DNA of 64,000 nt from Calliopsis andreniformis (GCF_051401765.1 NW_027480422.1:17936001-18000000), one strand, 5' to 3'; shown: positions 49,972-63,811, counted from the first letter of the stretch. Translations and numbers: made by a program. The notes: generated by a model from the letters alone, not told the origin.

Positions 49972-51465
49972 TTGGACGTTGCCCCACGAGATCGGATAGC
50001 TAGGACCTTAGAAGTCAACGCCAGAAGAATAAAATACAATAAAAATACAACAGTTTTTCCATTGTACAAAATGAATAATTGCAACCAGGGTGAAAGTGAT
50101 GGTCATTTCCACGTTCCGGGCAACTTAGGCTTCACTCTAGGGAGTTGTTCCCCCAGATCGAATAGTTAGGGCCTAAGAAGTCAACGCCAGAAGGATAAAA
50201 TACAATATAAATACAACAGATTTTCCATCGTATATAGTGTATATTTGCAAACAGTGTGAAAGTGAAGTTCATTTTTACGTTCCGGGCAACCTAGGCTTCA
50301 CTCTAGGGCGTTGTTCCACCAGATCGAATAGTTAGGGCCTAAGAAGTCTACGCCAGAAGCATGAAATACAATATAAATACATCAGCTTTTAAATCGTATA
50401 TAATGTACATTTGCAAACAGTGTGGAAGTAATGGTCATTTCAACGTTCCGGGCAACCTAAGCTTCACTCTAGGGCGCTGCTCCACCACGTCGAATAGCTA
50501 CGGCACTAGAAGGCAACGCCATAACTATAAAATACAAAATAAATACAGCAGTCTTTCTATCGTATAAAACGAATAATTGCAACCAGTCTTATAGTTATGG
50601 TCATTTCTACGTTCCGGGCAACCTAGGCTTCACCCTAGGGCGTTGCTTCACCAGGTCGAATAGTTAGGGCCCAAGAAGTCAGCGCCAGAAGCATAAAATA
50701 CGATATATGTACAACAGTTTTTCCATCGTATAAAATGAATAATTACATCCAGTGTGAAAGTAATGGTCACTTCTACGTTCCGTGCAACCTAGGTTTCGCT
50801 CTATGGCGTTGTTCCGCTACATAGAATAGTTAGGGCCTTAGAAGTCAATGCCAGAAGCATAAAATACAATATAAATACAACAGTTTTTCATTGTATATAA
50901 TGAATAATTGCAAACAGTGAGGAAGTAATGGTCATTTCTACGTTCCGGGCAACCTAGGCTTTACTCTAGGGCGTTGCTCCACAACATCGAATAGTTACGG
51001 CCTTAGAAGTCAACGCCAGAAGCATAAAACACAATATAAATACAACAGGTTTTCCATCGTATAAAACCAATAATTGCAACCAGTATAAAAGTTATGGTCA
51101 TTTCGACGTTCCGGCCAACCTCGGCTTCACCCTAGGGCGTTGCTCCAGCAGATCCAATAGTTAGGGCCTAAGAAGTCAACGCCAGAAGCATAAAATACAA
51201 TATAAATACAACAGTTTTTCCATCGTATAACTGGAATAATTGCAACCAGTGTGAAAGTTATGGTCATTTCTACGTTCCGGCCAACCTCGGCTTCACTCTA
51301 GGGCGATGCTACACCAGATCGAATAGCTAGCGCCTTAGAAGACAACGCCAGAAGCATAAAATACAATATAAATACATCAGGTTTTTCCATCGTATAAAAA
51401 GAATTATTGCAACCAGTGTGAAAGTAATGGTCTTTTCTACGTTTCGGGCAACATAGGCTTCACTC
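49972..51465 (-). repeat. Nine-monomer unit (1494 bp), copy 1
   Basis: It starts with the same GGACGTTGCCCCACGAG monomer as the four-monomer unit and ends with the same CCGGCCAACC monomers. Five extra monomers are inserted between, marked by GTTGTTCCCCCAGATCG, TTTTAAATCGTATATAATG, CACGTCGAATAGCTACGGC, GATATATGTACAACAG and TTCCGCTACATAG. The nine-monomer form therefore equals the four-monomer form plus a five-monomer block. Confidence 0.88.
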
Positions 51466-52958
51466 TTGGACGTTGCCCCACGAGATAGGATAGCTAGGAC
51501 CTTAGAAGTCAACGCCAGAAGAATAAAATACAATAAAAATACAACAGTTTTTCCATTGTACAAAATGAATAATTGCAACCAGTGTGAAAGTGATGGTCAT
51601 TTCCACGTTCCGGGCAACTTAGGCTTCACTCTAGGGAGTTGTTCCCCCAGATCGAATAGTTAGGGCCTAGGAAGTCAACGCCAGAAGGATAAAATACAAT
51701 ATAAATACAACAGATTTTCCATCGTATATAGTGTATATTTGCAAACAGTGTGAAAGTGAAGGTCATTTTTACGTTCCGGGCAACCTAGGCTTCACTCTAG
51801 GGCGTTGTTCCACCAGATCGAATAGTTAGGGCCTAAGAAGTCTACGCCAGAAGCATGAAATACAATATAAATACATCAGCATTTAAATCGTATATAATGT
51901 ACATTTGCAAACAGTGTGGAAGTAATGGTCATTTCAACGTTCCGGGCAACCAAAGCTTCACTCTAGGGCGCTGCTCCACCACGTCGAATAGCTACGGCAC
52001 TAGAAGGCAACGCCATAACTATAAAATACAAAATAAATACAGCAGTCTTTCTATCGTATAAAACGAATAATTGCAACCAGTCCTATAGTTATGGTCATTT
52101 CTACGTTCCGGGCAACCTAGGCTTCACCCTAGGGCGTTGCTCCACCAGGTCGAATAGTCAGGGCCCAAGAAGTCAGCGCCAGAAGCATAAAATACGATAT
52201 ATGTACAACAGTTTTTCCATCCTATAAAATGAATAATTACATCCAGTGTGAAAGTAATGGTCATTTCTACGTTCCGTGCAACCTAGGTTTCGCTCTATGG
52301 CGTTGTTCCGCCACATAGAATAGTTAGGGCCTTAGAAGTCAATGCCAGAAGCATAAAATACAATATAAATACAACAGTTTTTCCATGTATATAATGAATA
52401 ATTGCAAACAGTGAGGAAGTAATGGTCATTTCTACGTTCCGGGCAACCTAGGCTTTACTCTAGGGCGTTGCTCCACAACATCGAATAGTTACGGCCTTAG
52501 AAGTCAACGCCAGAAGCGTAAAACACAATATAAATACAACAGGTTTTCCATCGTATAAAACCAATAATTGCAACCAGTATAAAAGTTATGGTCATTTCGA
52601 CGTTCCGGCCAACCTCGGCTTCACCCTAGGGCGTTGCTCCAGCAGATCCAATAGTTAGGGCCTAAGAAGTCAACGCCAGAAGCATAAAATACAATATAAA
52701 TACAACAGTTTTTCCATCGTATAACTGGAATAATTGCAACCAGTGTGAAAGTTATGGTCATTTCTACGTTCCGGCCAACCTCGGCTTCACTCTAGGGCGG
52801 TGCTACACCAGATCGAATAGCTAGCGCCTTAGAAGACAACGCCAGAAGCATAAAATACAATATAAATACATCAGTTTTTCCATCGTATAAAAAGAATTAT
52901 TGCAACCAGTGTGAAAGTAATGGTCTTTTCTACGTTTCGGGCAACATAGGCTTCACTC
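51466..52958 (-). repeat. Nine-monomer unit (1493 bp), copy 2
   Basis: A direct tandem repeat of 49,972-51,465 with few differences: GAGATAGGATAGC against GAGATCGGATAGC, CAACCAAAGC against CAACCTAAGC, and one T fewer in CATCAGTTTTTCC near 52,872. The last change removes the added base and explains 1493 against 1494 bp. Confidence 0.88.
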
Positions 52959-53623
52959 TTGGACGTTGCCCCACGAGATCGGATAGCTAGGACCTTAGAA
53001 GTCAACGCCAGAAGAATAAAATACAATAAAAATACAACAGTTTTTCCATTGTACAAAATGAATAATTGCAACCAGTGTGAAAGTGATGGTCATTTCCACG
53101 TTCCGGGCAACTTAGGCTTCACTCTAGGGCGTTGCCCCACCACATCGAATAAGTACGGCGTTAGAAGTCAACGCCAGAAGCGTAAAACACAATATAAATA
53201 CAACAGGTTTTCCATCGTATAAAACCAATAATTGCAACCAGTATAAAAGTTATGGTCATTTCGACGTTCCGCCCAACCTCGGCTTCACCCTAGGGCGTTG
53301 CTCCAGCAGATCCAATAGTTAGGGCCTAAGAAGTCAACGCCAGAAGCATAAAATACAATATAAATACAACAGTTTTTCCATCGTATAACTGGAATAATTG
53401 CAACCAGTGTGAAAGTTATGGTCATTTCTACGTTCCGGCCAACCTCAGCTTCACTCTAGGGCGATGCTACACCAGATCGAATAGCTAGCGCCTTAGAAGA
53501 CAACGCCAGAAGCATAAAATACAATATACATACATCAGGTTTTTCCATCGTATAAAAAGAATTATTGCAACCAGTGTGAAAGTAATGGTCTTTTCTACGT
53601 TTCGGGCAACATAGGCTTCACTC
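52959..53623 (-). repeat. Four-monomer unit (665 bp), copy 2
   Basis: Near-identical to 49,307-49,971, completing a 4-9-9-4 order of units. Differences include GTTCCGCCCAACC near 53,266 and ATATACATACATC near 53,523. A further GGACGTTGCCCCACGAG monomer starts at about 53,624 and begins another unit that breaks off into a different monomer type by about 53,790. Confidence 0.87.
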
Positions 53624-53919
53624 TTGGACGTTGCCCCACGAGATCGGATAGCTAGGACCTTAGAAGTCAACGCCAGAAGAATAAAATACAATAAAAATAC
53701 AACAGTTTTTCCATTGTACAAAATGAATAATTGCAACCAGTGTGAAAGTGATGGTCATTTCCACGTTCCGGGCAACTTAGGCTTCACTCTAGGACGTTGG
53801 TCCACCAGATCCAATAGTTAGGGCCTAAGAAGTCAACGCCAGAAGCACCAAATACAAAATAAATACAACAGTTTTTCCCTTGTATAAAATGAATAATTGC
53901 AAACAGTGTGGAAGTAATG

Positions 53920-55231
53920 GTCATTTCTACGTTCTAGGCAACCTAGGCTTCACTCTTGGACGTTGCCCCACGAGATCGAATAACTAGGACGTTAGAAGTC
54001 AACGCCAGAAGCATAAAATAGAATAAAAATACAACAGCTTTTCCATCGTATAGCATGAATAATTGCAGCCAGTATGAAAGTTATGGTCATTTCTACGTTC
54101 TGGGCAACCTTGGCTTCACCCTAGGGCGTTGCTCCACCAGATCCACTAGTTAGGGCCTTAGAAGTCAACGCCCGAAGCATAAAATACAATAAAAATACAA
54201 CAGTTTTTCCAACGTATAACAGGAATAATTGCAACCAGTATGAAAGTAATGGTCATTTCTACGTTGCGTGCAACCTAGGCTTAACTTTAGGGCGTTGCTC
54301 CACCAGATCGAAAAGTTAGGGCCTAAGGAGTCAACGCCATGAGCACCAAATACAAAATAAATACAACAGTTTTTCCATCGTATAAAACGAGTAATTGCAA
54401 CCAGTGTGAAAGTAATGGCCATTTATACGTTCCGGGCAACCTAGGCTTCACTCTAGGGCGTTGCCCCACCACATCGAATAAGTACGGCCTTAGAAGTCAA
54501 CTCCAGAAGCATAAAACACAATATAAGTACAACAGGTTTTCCATCGTATAAAACCAATAATTGCAACCAGTATAAAAGTTATGGTCATTTCGACGTTCCG
54601 GCCAAACTCTGCTTCACCCTAGGGCGTTGCTCCAACAGATCAAATAGTTAGGGCCTAAGAAGACAACGCCAGAAGCATAAAATACAATATAAATACAACA
54701 GTTTTTCCACCGTATAACTGGAATAATTGCAACCAGTGTGAAAGTTATGGTCATTTCTACGTTCCAGCCAACCTCGGCTTCACCCTAGGGCGTTGTTCCA
54801 ATAGTTCGATAAGTTAGGGCCTAAGAAGTCAACGCCAGAAGCGTAAAATACAATATAAACACAACAGTTTTTCCATCGTATAACAGGAATAATTGCAACC
54901 AGTGTGAAAGATATGGTCATTTCTACGTTCCGGGCAACTTAGGCTACACTCTACGGCGTTGGTCCACCAGGTCCAATAGTTAGGGCCTAAGAAGTCAACG
55001 CCAGAAGCACCAAATACGAAATAAATACAACAGTTTTTCCATAGTATAAAAAGAATTATTGCGACCAGTGTGAAAGTAATGGCCATTTCCACGTTCCGGG
55101 CAACTTAGGCTTCACTCTAGGGCGTTGGTCCACCAGATCCAATAGTTAGGGTCTAAGAAGTCAACGCCAGAAGCACCAAATACAAAATAAATACAACAGT
55201 TTTTCCATTGTATAAAATGAATAATTGCAAA
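53920..55231 (-). repeat. 1.31-kb segment, first copy (25-monomer spacing)
   Basis: It matches 58,064-59,375 at a constant 4144 bp. Shared marks include GTTCTAGGCAACC, AACTAGGACGTTAG, GTTTTTCCAACG, TACGTTGCGTGCAACC, CCATGAGCACCAAATAC, CCAAACTCTGC and CAGGTCCAATAG. The segment contains a monomer of the 48.8-53.8 kb CCGGCCAAC type, linking the two domains. Confidence 0.9.
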
Positions 55232-55404
55232 CAGTGTGGAAGTAATGGTCATTTCTATGTTCCGGGCAACCTAGGCTTCACTCTAGGGCGATGCTACACC
55301 AGATCGAACAGCTAGCGCCTTAGAAGTCAACGCCCGATACATAAAATACAAAAAATTCAACAGTTTTTCCATCGTATAACGGGAATGAATGCAACCAGTG
55401 TGAA

Positions 55405-55975
55405 AGTGTTGGTCATTTCCACGTTCCGGGCAACTTAGGCTTCACTCTAGGGCGTTGCTCCACCAGATCGAATAGTTAGGGTCTTAGAAGTCAACGCCGG
55501 AAGCATAAAATACGAAATTTATACAACAGTTTTTCCATTGTATAAAACGAGTAATTGCAACCAGTGTGAAAGTTATGGTCACTTCTACATTCCGTGCAAC
55601 CTAGGCTTCACTCTAGGGCGTTTCTCCACCAGATTCAATAGCTAGGCCCTTAGGAGTCAATGACCGAGACATAAAATACAATAAAAATACAACAGTTTTT
55701 CCATCGTATAACGATAATAATTGCATCCAGTATGAAAGTTATGGTCATTTCTACGTTCCGGCCAACCTCGGCTTCACCCTAGGGCGATGCTCCACCAGAT
55801 CCAATAGTTAGGGCCTTAGAAGTCAACGCCCGAAGCATAAAATACAATACAAATACATCAGTTTTTCCTTCGTATAAAACCAATAATTGCAACCAGTATG
55901 AAAGTTATGGTCATTTCTACGTTCCGGCCAACCTCGGCTTCACCCTAGGGCGTTGTTCCAAAAGTTCGAATAGTT
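55405..55975 (-). repeat. 0.57-kb segment duplicated at 56,898-57,468 (nine-monomer spacing)
   Basis: Spacing is 1493 bp. Shared marks include ATACGAAATTTATACAAC, CGTTTCTCCACCAGATTC, GAGTCAATGACCGAGAC and GTTCCAAAAGTTCGAATAG. The spacing equals that of the nine-monomer unit at 50-53 kb although the monomers are different. Confidence 0.85.
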
Positions 55976-58063
55976 ACGGCCTAAGAAGTCAACGCCAGAA
56001 GAATAAAATACAATATAAACACAACAGTTTTTCCATTGTATAACAGCAATAATTGCAACCAGTGTGAAAGATTTGGTCATTTCTACGTTCCGTTCAACCT
56101 AGGCATCACTCTAGGGCGTTGCTCCACCACATCGAATAGCTACGGCCTTAGAAGACAATGCCAGAAGCATTAAATACAATATAAATACAACAGTTTTTCC
56201 ATCGTATAAAAAGAATTATTGCAACCAGTGTGAAAGTAATGATCTTTTCTACGTTTCGGGCAACATAGGCTTCACTCTTGGGCGTTGCCCCACGAGATCG
56301 AATAGCTAGGACCTTAGGAGTCAATGACCGAGACATAAAATACAATAAAAATACAACAGTTTTTCCATCGTATAACAGGAGTAATTGCAACCAGTGTGAA
56401 AGTTATGGTCACCTCTACATTACGTGCAACCTGGGCTTCACTCCAGGGCGTTGCTCCACCAGATCGAATAGCTAGGGCCTAAGAAGTCAACGCCAGAAGC
56501 ACCAAAAACAAAATAAATACAACAGTTTTTCCATAGTATAAAATGAATAATTGCAACCAGTGTGAAAGTAATGGTCATTTCTACGTTCCGTGCAACCTAG
56601 GTTTCGCTCTATGGCGTTGCTCCGCCACATCGAATAGTTAGGGCCTTAGAAGTCTACGCCCGAAGCATAAAATACAATACAAATACATCAGTTCTTCCAT
56701 CGTATAAAACCAATAATTGCAACCAGTATGAAAGTGTTGGTCATTTCTACGTTCCGGGCTACCTACGCTTCACCCTAGGGCGTTGCTCCATCAGATCCAA
56801 TAGTTAGGGCCTCAGAAGTCAACGGCCGAAGCATAAAATACAATACAAATGCATCAGTTTTCCATCATTTAACAGGAATAATTGCAACCAGTGTGAAAGT
56901 GATGGACATTTCCACGTTCCGGGCAACTTAGGCTTTACTCTAGGGCGTTGCTCCACCAGATCGAATAGTTAGGGTCTTAGAAGTCAACGCCGGAAGCATA
57001 AAATACGAAATTTATACAACAGTTTTTCCATTGTATAAAACGAGTAATTGCAACCAGTGTGAAAGTTATGGTCACTTCTACATTCCGTGCAACCTAGGCT
57101 TCACTCTAGGGCGTTTCTCCACCAGATTCAATAGCTAGGCCCTTAGGAGTCAATGACCGAGACATAAAATACAATAAAAATACAACAGTTTTTCCATCGT
57201 ATAAGGGTAATAATTGCATCCAGTATGAAAGTTATGGTCATTTCTACATTCCGGCCAATCTCGGCTTCACCCTAGGGCGATGCTCCACCAGATCCAATGG
57301 TTAGGGCCTTATAAGTCAACGCCCGAAGCATAAAATACAATACAAATACATCAGTATTTCCTTCGTATAAAACCAATAATTGCAACCAGTATGAAAGTTA
57401 TGGTCATTTCTACGTTCCGGCCAACCTCGGCTTCACCCTAGGGCGTTGTTCCAAAAGTTCGAATAGTTACGGACTTAGAAGACAATGCCAGAAGCATAAA
57501 ATACAATATAAATACAACAGTTTTTCCATCGTATAAAAAGAATTATTGCCAACAGTGTGAAAGTAATGGTCTTTTCTACGTTCCGGGCAACATAGGCTTC
57601 ACTCTTGGACGTTGCCCTACGAGATCGGATAGCTAGGACCTTAGAAGTCAACGACAGAAGAATAAAATACAATAAAAATACAACAGTTTTTCCATTGTAC
57701 AAAATGAATAATTGCAACCAGTGTGAAAGTGATGGTCATTTCCACGTTCCGGGCAACTTAGGCTTCACTCTAGGGCGTTGGTCCACCAGATCGAATAGTT
57801 AGGGCCTAAGAAGTCAACGCCAGAAGCACCAAATACAAAATAAATACAACAGTTTTTCCATTGTATAAAATGAATAATTGCAAAAAGTGTGGAAGTAAAG
57901 GTCATTTCTATGTTCCGGGCAACCTAGGCTTCACTCTAGGGCATGCTACACCAGATCGAATAGCTAGCGCCTTAGAAGTCAACGCCCGATACATAAAATA
58001 CAAAAAATTCAACAGTTTTTCCATCGTATAAGGGGAATGAATGCAACCAGTGTGAAAGTGTTG

Positions 58064-59375
58064 GTCATTTCTACGTTCTAGGCAACCTAGGCTTCACTCT
58101 TGGACGTTGCCCCACGAGATCGAATAACTAGGACGTTAGAAGTCAACGCCAGAAGCATAAAATAGAATAAAAATACAACAGCTTTTCCATCGTATAGCAT
58201 GAATAATTGCAGCCAGTATGAAAGTTATGGTCATTTCTACGTTCTGGGCAACCTTGGCTTCACCCTAGGGCGTTGCTCCACCAGATCCACTAGTTAGGGC
58301 CTTAGAAGTCAACGCCCGAAGCATAAAATACAATAAAAATACAACAGTTTTTCCAACGTATAACAGGAATAATTGCAACCAGTATGAAAGTAATGGTCAT
58401 TTCTACGTTGCGTGCAACCTAGGCTTAACTTTAGGGCGTTGCTCCACCAGATCGAAAAGTTAGGGCCTAAGGAGTCAACGCCATGAGCACCAAATACAAA
58501 ATAAATACAACAGTTTTTCCATCGTATAAAACGAATAATTGCAACCAGTGTGAAAGTAATGGCCATTTATACGTTCCGGGCAACCTAGGCTTCACTCTAG
58601 GGCGTTGCCCCACCACATCGAATAAGTACGGCCTTAGAAGTCAACGCCAGAAGCATAAAACACAATATAAATACAATAGGTTTTCCATCGTATAAAACCA
58701 ATAATTGCAACCAGTATAAAAGTTATGGTCATTTCGACGTTCCGGCCAAACTCTGCTTCACCCTAGGACGTTGCTCCAACAGATCAAATAGTTAGGGCCT
58801 AAGAAGTCAACGCCAGAAGCATAAAATACAATATAAATACAACAGTTTTTCCATCGTATAACTGGAATAATAGCAACCAGTGTGAAAGTTATGGTCATTT
58901 CTACGTTCCGGCCAACCTCGGCTTCACCCTAGGGCGTTGTTCCAAAAGTTCGATAAGTTAGGGCCTAAGAAGTCAACAAAAGAAGCGTAAAATACAATAT
59001 AAACACAACAGTTTTTCCGTCGTATAACAGGAATAATTGCAACCAGTGTGAAAGATATGGTCATTTCTACGTTCCGGGCAACTTAGGCTACACTCTACGG
59101 CGTTGGTCCACCAGGTCCAATAGTTAGGGCCTAAGAAGTCAACGCCAGAAGCACCAAATACAAAATAAATACAACAGTTTTTCCATAGTATAAAAAGAAT
59201 TATTGCGACCAGTGTGAAAGTAATGGCCATTTCCACGTTCCGGGCAACTTAGGCTTCACTCTAGGGCGTTGGTCCACCAGATCCAATAGTTAGGGTCTAC
59301 GAAGTCAACGCCAGAAGCACCAAATACAAAATAAATACAACAGTTTTTCCATTGTATAAAATGAATAATTGCAAC
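58064..59375 (-). repeat. 1.31-kb segment, second copy
   Basis: The duplicate of 53,920-55,231. Differences are few, for example AAGTCAACAAAAGAAGCG near 58,971 against AAGTCAACGCCAGAAGCG, and TTTCCGTCG against TTTCCATCG. The match ends within AATAATTGCAA at about 59,375, where one copy goes on ACAGTGTGGAAG and the other CCAGTGTGAAAG. Confidence 0.9.
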
Positions 59376-60126
59376 CAGTGTGAAAGATTTGGTCATTTCT
59401 ACGTTCCGGGCAACCTAGGCTTCACTCTAGGGCGTTGTTCCAACAGTTCGAATAGTTAGGGCCTAAGAAGTCAACGCCAGAAGCATAAAATAGAATATAA
59501 ATACAACAGTTTTTCCATCGTATAGCATGAATAACTGCAACCAGTGTGAAAGTAATGGTCATTTATACGTTCCGGGCAACCTAGGCTTCATTCTAGGGCG
59601 TTCTTCCACCAGATCGAACAGTTACGGCCTTAGAAGTCAACGCCGTAAGCATAAAATACAAAATTAACACAACAGTTTTTCCATTGTATAAAACGGGTAA
59701 TAGCAACCAGTGTGAAAGTTATGGTCATTTCTACATTCCGGCCAACATAGGCTACACTCTTGGACGTTGCCCCACCAGATGGAATAGCTAAGACATTAGA
59801 AGTCAAAGCCAGAAGAAGAAAGTACAATAAAAATGCAACAGTTTTTCCATCCTATAGCACGAATAACTGCAACCAGTGTGAAAGTAATGGTCATTTCTAC
59901 GTCTCGGGCAACCTGGGCTTCACCATAGGGCGTTGCTCCACCAGATCCAATAGCTAGGGCCTGAGAAGTCAACGCCAGAAGCACCAAATAGAAAATAAAT
60001 ACAACAGTTTTTCCATCGTATAAAACGAATAATTGCAACCAGTGTGAAAGTAATGGTCATTTATACGTTCCGGGCAATCTAGGCTCCACTCTAGTGTGTT
60101 GCTCCACCACATCGAATAGCTACGGC

Positions 60127-60745
60127 CTTAGAAGTCAACGCCAGTAGCATAAAATACAATAAAAATACAACAGTTTTTCCATCGTATAGCATGTATAATT
60201 GCAACCAGTGTGAAAGTAATGGTCATTTCTACGTCTCGGGCAACCTAGGCTTCACCCTAGGGCGTTGCTCCACCAGATCCAATAGATCGGGCCTAAGGAG
60301 TCAACGCCAGAAGCACCAAATACAAAATAAATACAACAGTTTTTCCATCGAATAAAACGAATAATTGCAACAAGTGTGAAAGTAATGGTCATTTCTACGT
60401 TCCGGGCAACCTAGGCTTCACTCTAGGGCGTTGTTCCAACAGTTCGAATAGTTAGGGCCTAAGAAGTCAACGCTAGAAGCATAAAATACAGTATAAATAC
60501 AACAGTTTTTCCATCGTATAACAGGTATAATTGCAACCAGTGTGAAGGATATGGTCATTTCTACGTTCCAGGCGACCTAGGCATCACTCTAGGGCGTTGC
60601 TCCACCACATCGAATAGCTACGGCCTTAGAAGACAACGCCAGAAGCATAAAATACAATTTAAATACAACAGTTCTTCCATCGTATAAAATGAATAATGGC
60701 AACCAGTAAGAAAGTTATGGCCATTTCTACGTTCCCGGCAACATA
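60127..60745 (-). repeat. 0.62-kb segment duplicated at 60,957-61,575 (five-monomer spacing)
   Basis: Spacing is 830 bp. Shared marks include TAAAATACAGTATAAATAC, ATAACAGGTATAATTGC, GGCGACCTAGGCATC and CAGTAAG followed by AAGTTATGG (G or T near its start). A related monomer with AAGCCAGAAGAAGAAAATAC at about 60,800 recurs 996 bp later (6 monomers). Confidence 0.86.
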
Positions 60746-61575
60746 GGCTTCACTCTTAGACGTTGCCCCACAAGATCGAATAGCTAGGACCTTAGAAGTC
60801 AAAGCCAGAAGAAGAAAATACAATAAAAATGCAACAGTTTTTCCATCGTATAGCACGAATAACTGCAACCAGTGTGAAAGTAATGGTCATTTCTACGTTC
60901 CGGTAAGCCTAAGCTTCATTCTAGGGCGTTGCTCCACCAGATCGAATAGCTAGGACCTTAGAAGTCAACGCCAGAAGCATAAAATACAATAAAAATACAA
61001 CAGTTTTTCCATCGTATAGCATGAATAATTGCAACCAGTGTGAAAGTAATGGTCATTTCTACGCCTCGGGCAACCTAGGCTTCACCCTAGGGCGTTGCTC
61101 CACCAGATCCAATAGTTAGGGCCTGAGAAGACAACGCCAGAAGCACCAAATACAAAATAAATACAAGAGCTTTTCCATCGTATAAATCGAATAATTGCAA
61201 CCAGTGTGAAACTTATGGTCATTTCTACGTTCCGGGCAACCTAGGCTTCACTCTAGGGCGTTGTTCCAACAGTTCGAATAGTTAGGGCCTAAGAAGTCAA
61301 CGCCAGAAGCATAAAATACAGTATAAATACAACAGTTTTTCCATCGTATAACAGGTATAATTGCAACCAGTGTGAAAGATATGGTCATTTCTACGGTCCA
61401 GGCGACCTAGGCATCACTCTAGGGCGTTGCTCCACCACATCGAATAGCTACGGCCTTAGAAGACAACGCCAGAAGCATAAAATACAATATAAATACAACA
61501 GTTTTTCCATCGTATAAAATGAATAATTGCAACCAGTAAGTAAGTTATGGCCATTTCTACGTTCCCGGCAACCTA

Positions 61576-63811
61576 GGCTTCACTCTAGGGCGTTGCTGCA
61601 CCAGATCGAATAGCTAGGACCTTAGAAGTCAACGCCAGAAGCATAAAATACAATAAAAATACAACAGTTTTTCCATCGTATAGCATGAATAATTGCAACC
61701 AGTGTGAAAGTAATGGTCATTTCTACGTCTCGGGCAACCTAGGCTTCTCCCTAGGGCGTTGCCCCACAAGATCGAATAGCTAGGACCTTAGAAGTCAAAG
61801 CCAGAAGAAGAAAATACAATAAAAATGCAACAGTTTTTCCATCGTATAGCATGAATAACTGCAACCAGTGTGAAAGTAATGGTCATTTATACGTTCCGGG
61901 CTACCTAGGCTTCACACTAGGGCGTTGCCCCACCACATCGAATAGCTACGGCCTTAGAAGTCAACGCCAGAAGCATAAAACACAATATAAATACAACAGG
62001 TTTTCCATCGTATAAAACCAAAGTTGCAACCATTATAAAAGTTATGGTCATTTCTACGTTCCGGGCAACCTCGTCTTCAGCCTTGGGCGTTGCTCCACCA
62101 GATCCAATAGTTAGGGCCTCAGAAGTCAACGGCCGAAGCATAAAATACAATACGAATGCATCAGTTTTTCCATCGTTTAACAGGAATAATTGCAACCAGA
62201 GTTAAGGTGATGGTCTTTTCTACGGTCCGGGCAACCTAGGCTTCACTCTAGGGCGTTGCTCCACCAGATCGAATAGCTAGGGCCTTAGAAGTCAACACCA
62301 GGATCATAAAATAAAATGAACTTACAACAGTTATTCCATCGTATAACAGGAATAACTACAACCAGTGCGAAAGTAATGGGCATTTCTACGTTCCGTGCAA
62401 CCTAGGCTTCACTCCTGGGCGTTGCCCCACCAGGTCGAATAGTTAGGGCATTAGAAAACAACTCCAGGCGCATAAAATACAATACAAATACAACAGTTTT
62501 TCCATAGTATAAAAAGAGTAATTGCCACCAGTGTGAAAGTAATGGTCTTTTCTACGTTTCGGACAGCATAGGCTTCAATCTTGGACGTTGCCCCACGAGA
62601 TCGAATAGCTAGGACATTAAAAGTCAACGCCAGAAGCACAAAATACAATAAAAATACAACAGCTTTTCCATCGTATAAAACGAATAATTGCAACCACTAT
62701 GAAAGTTATGGTCATTTCTACGTTCCGGCCAACCTCAGCTTCACCCTAGGGCGTTGACCCACCAGATCCAATAGTTAAGGCCTTAGAAGTCAACGCCAGT
62801 AGCATAAAATACAATAAAAATACAACAGTTTTTCCATCGTGTACCATGAATAATTGCATCCAGTGTGAAAGTAATGGTCATTTCTACGTCTCGGGCAACC
62901 TAGGCTTCACCCTAGGGCGTTGCTCCACAAGATCCAATAGTTAGGGCCTAAGAAGTCAACGCCAGAAGCACCAAATAGAAAATAAGTACAACAGTTTTTC
63001 CGTCGCATAAAACGAATAATTGCAACCAGTGTGAAGGTAATGGCCATTTATACGTTCCGGGCAACCTAGGCTGCACTCTAGGGCGTTGTTCCACCAGATC
63101 GAACAGTTACCGCCTAAGACGTCAACGCCAGAAGCATAAAATACAATATAAATACAACAGTTTCTCCATCGTATAAAACGAATAATAGCAACCAGTGTGA
63201 AAGTTATGGTCATTCCTACGTTCCGGGCAACCTAGGCTTCACTCTAGGGTGTTGCTCCACCAGATCGAATAGCTAGGACCTTAGCCGTCAACGCCAGAAG
63301 CATAAAATACAATAAAAATACAACAGTTTTTCCATCGTATAGCATGAATAATTGCAACCAGTGTGAAAGTAATGGTCATTTCTACGCCTCGGGCAACCTA
63401 GGCTTCACCCTAGGGCGTTGCTCTACCAGATCCAATACTTAGGGCCTAAGAAGTCAACGCCAGAAGCACCAAATAGAAAATAAATACAACATTTTTTCCA
63501 TCGTATAAAACGAATAATTGCAACCAGTGTGAAAGTAACGGTCATTTATACGTTCCGGCCAACCTCGGCTTCACCCTAGGGCGTTGCTCCACCAGATGCA
63601 ATAGTTAGGGCCTCAGAAGTCAACGGCCGAAGCATAAAATACAATACAAATACATCAGTTTTTCCATCGTATAACAGGAATAATTGCAACCAGAGTGAAG
63701 GTGATGGTCATTTCTACGGTCCGGGCAACCTAGGCTTCACTCTAGGGCGATGCTACACCAGATCGAATAGCTAGCGCCTTAGAAGTCAACGCCAGATACA
63801 TAAAATACAAT
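61576..63811 (-). repeat. Mosaic reverse monomers near the right edge
   Basis: About 13 monomers mixing types found in the 53-61 kb region. The GCACCAAATAGAAAATAA variant appears here and near 59,984. Two short private deletions are visible (AACCAAAGTTGC near 62,018 lacks the usual ATAA). Nothing but satellite is present. Confidence 0.8.
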
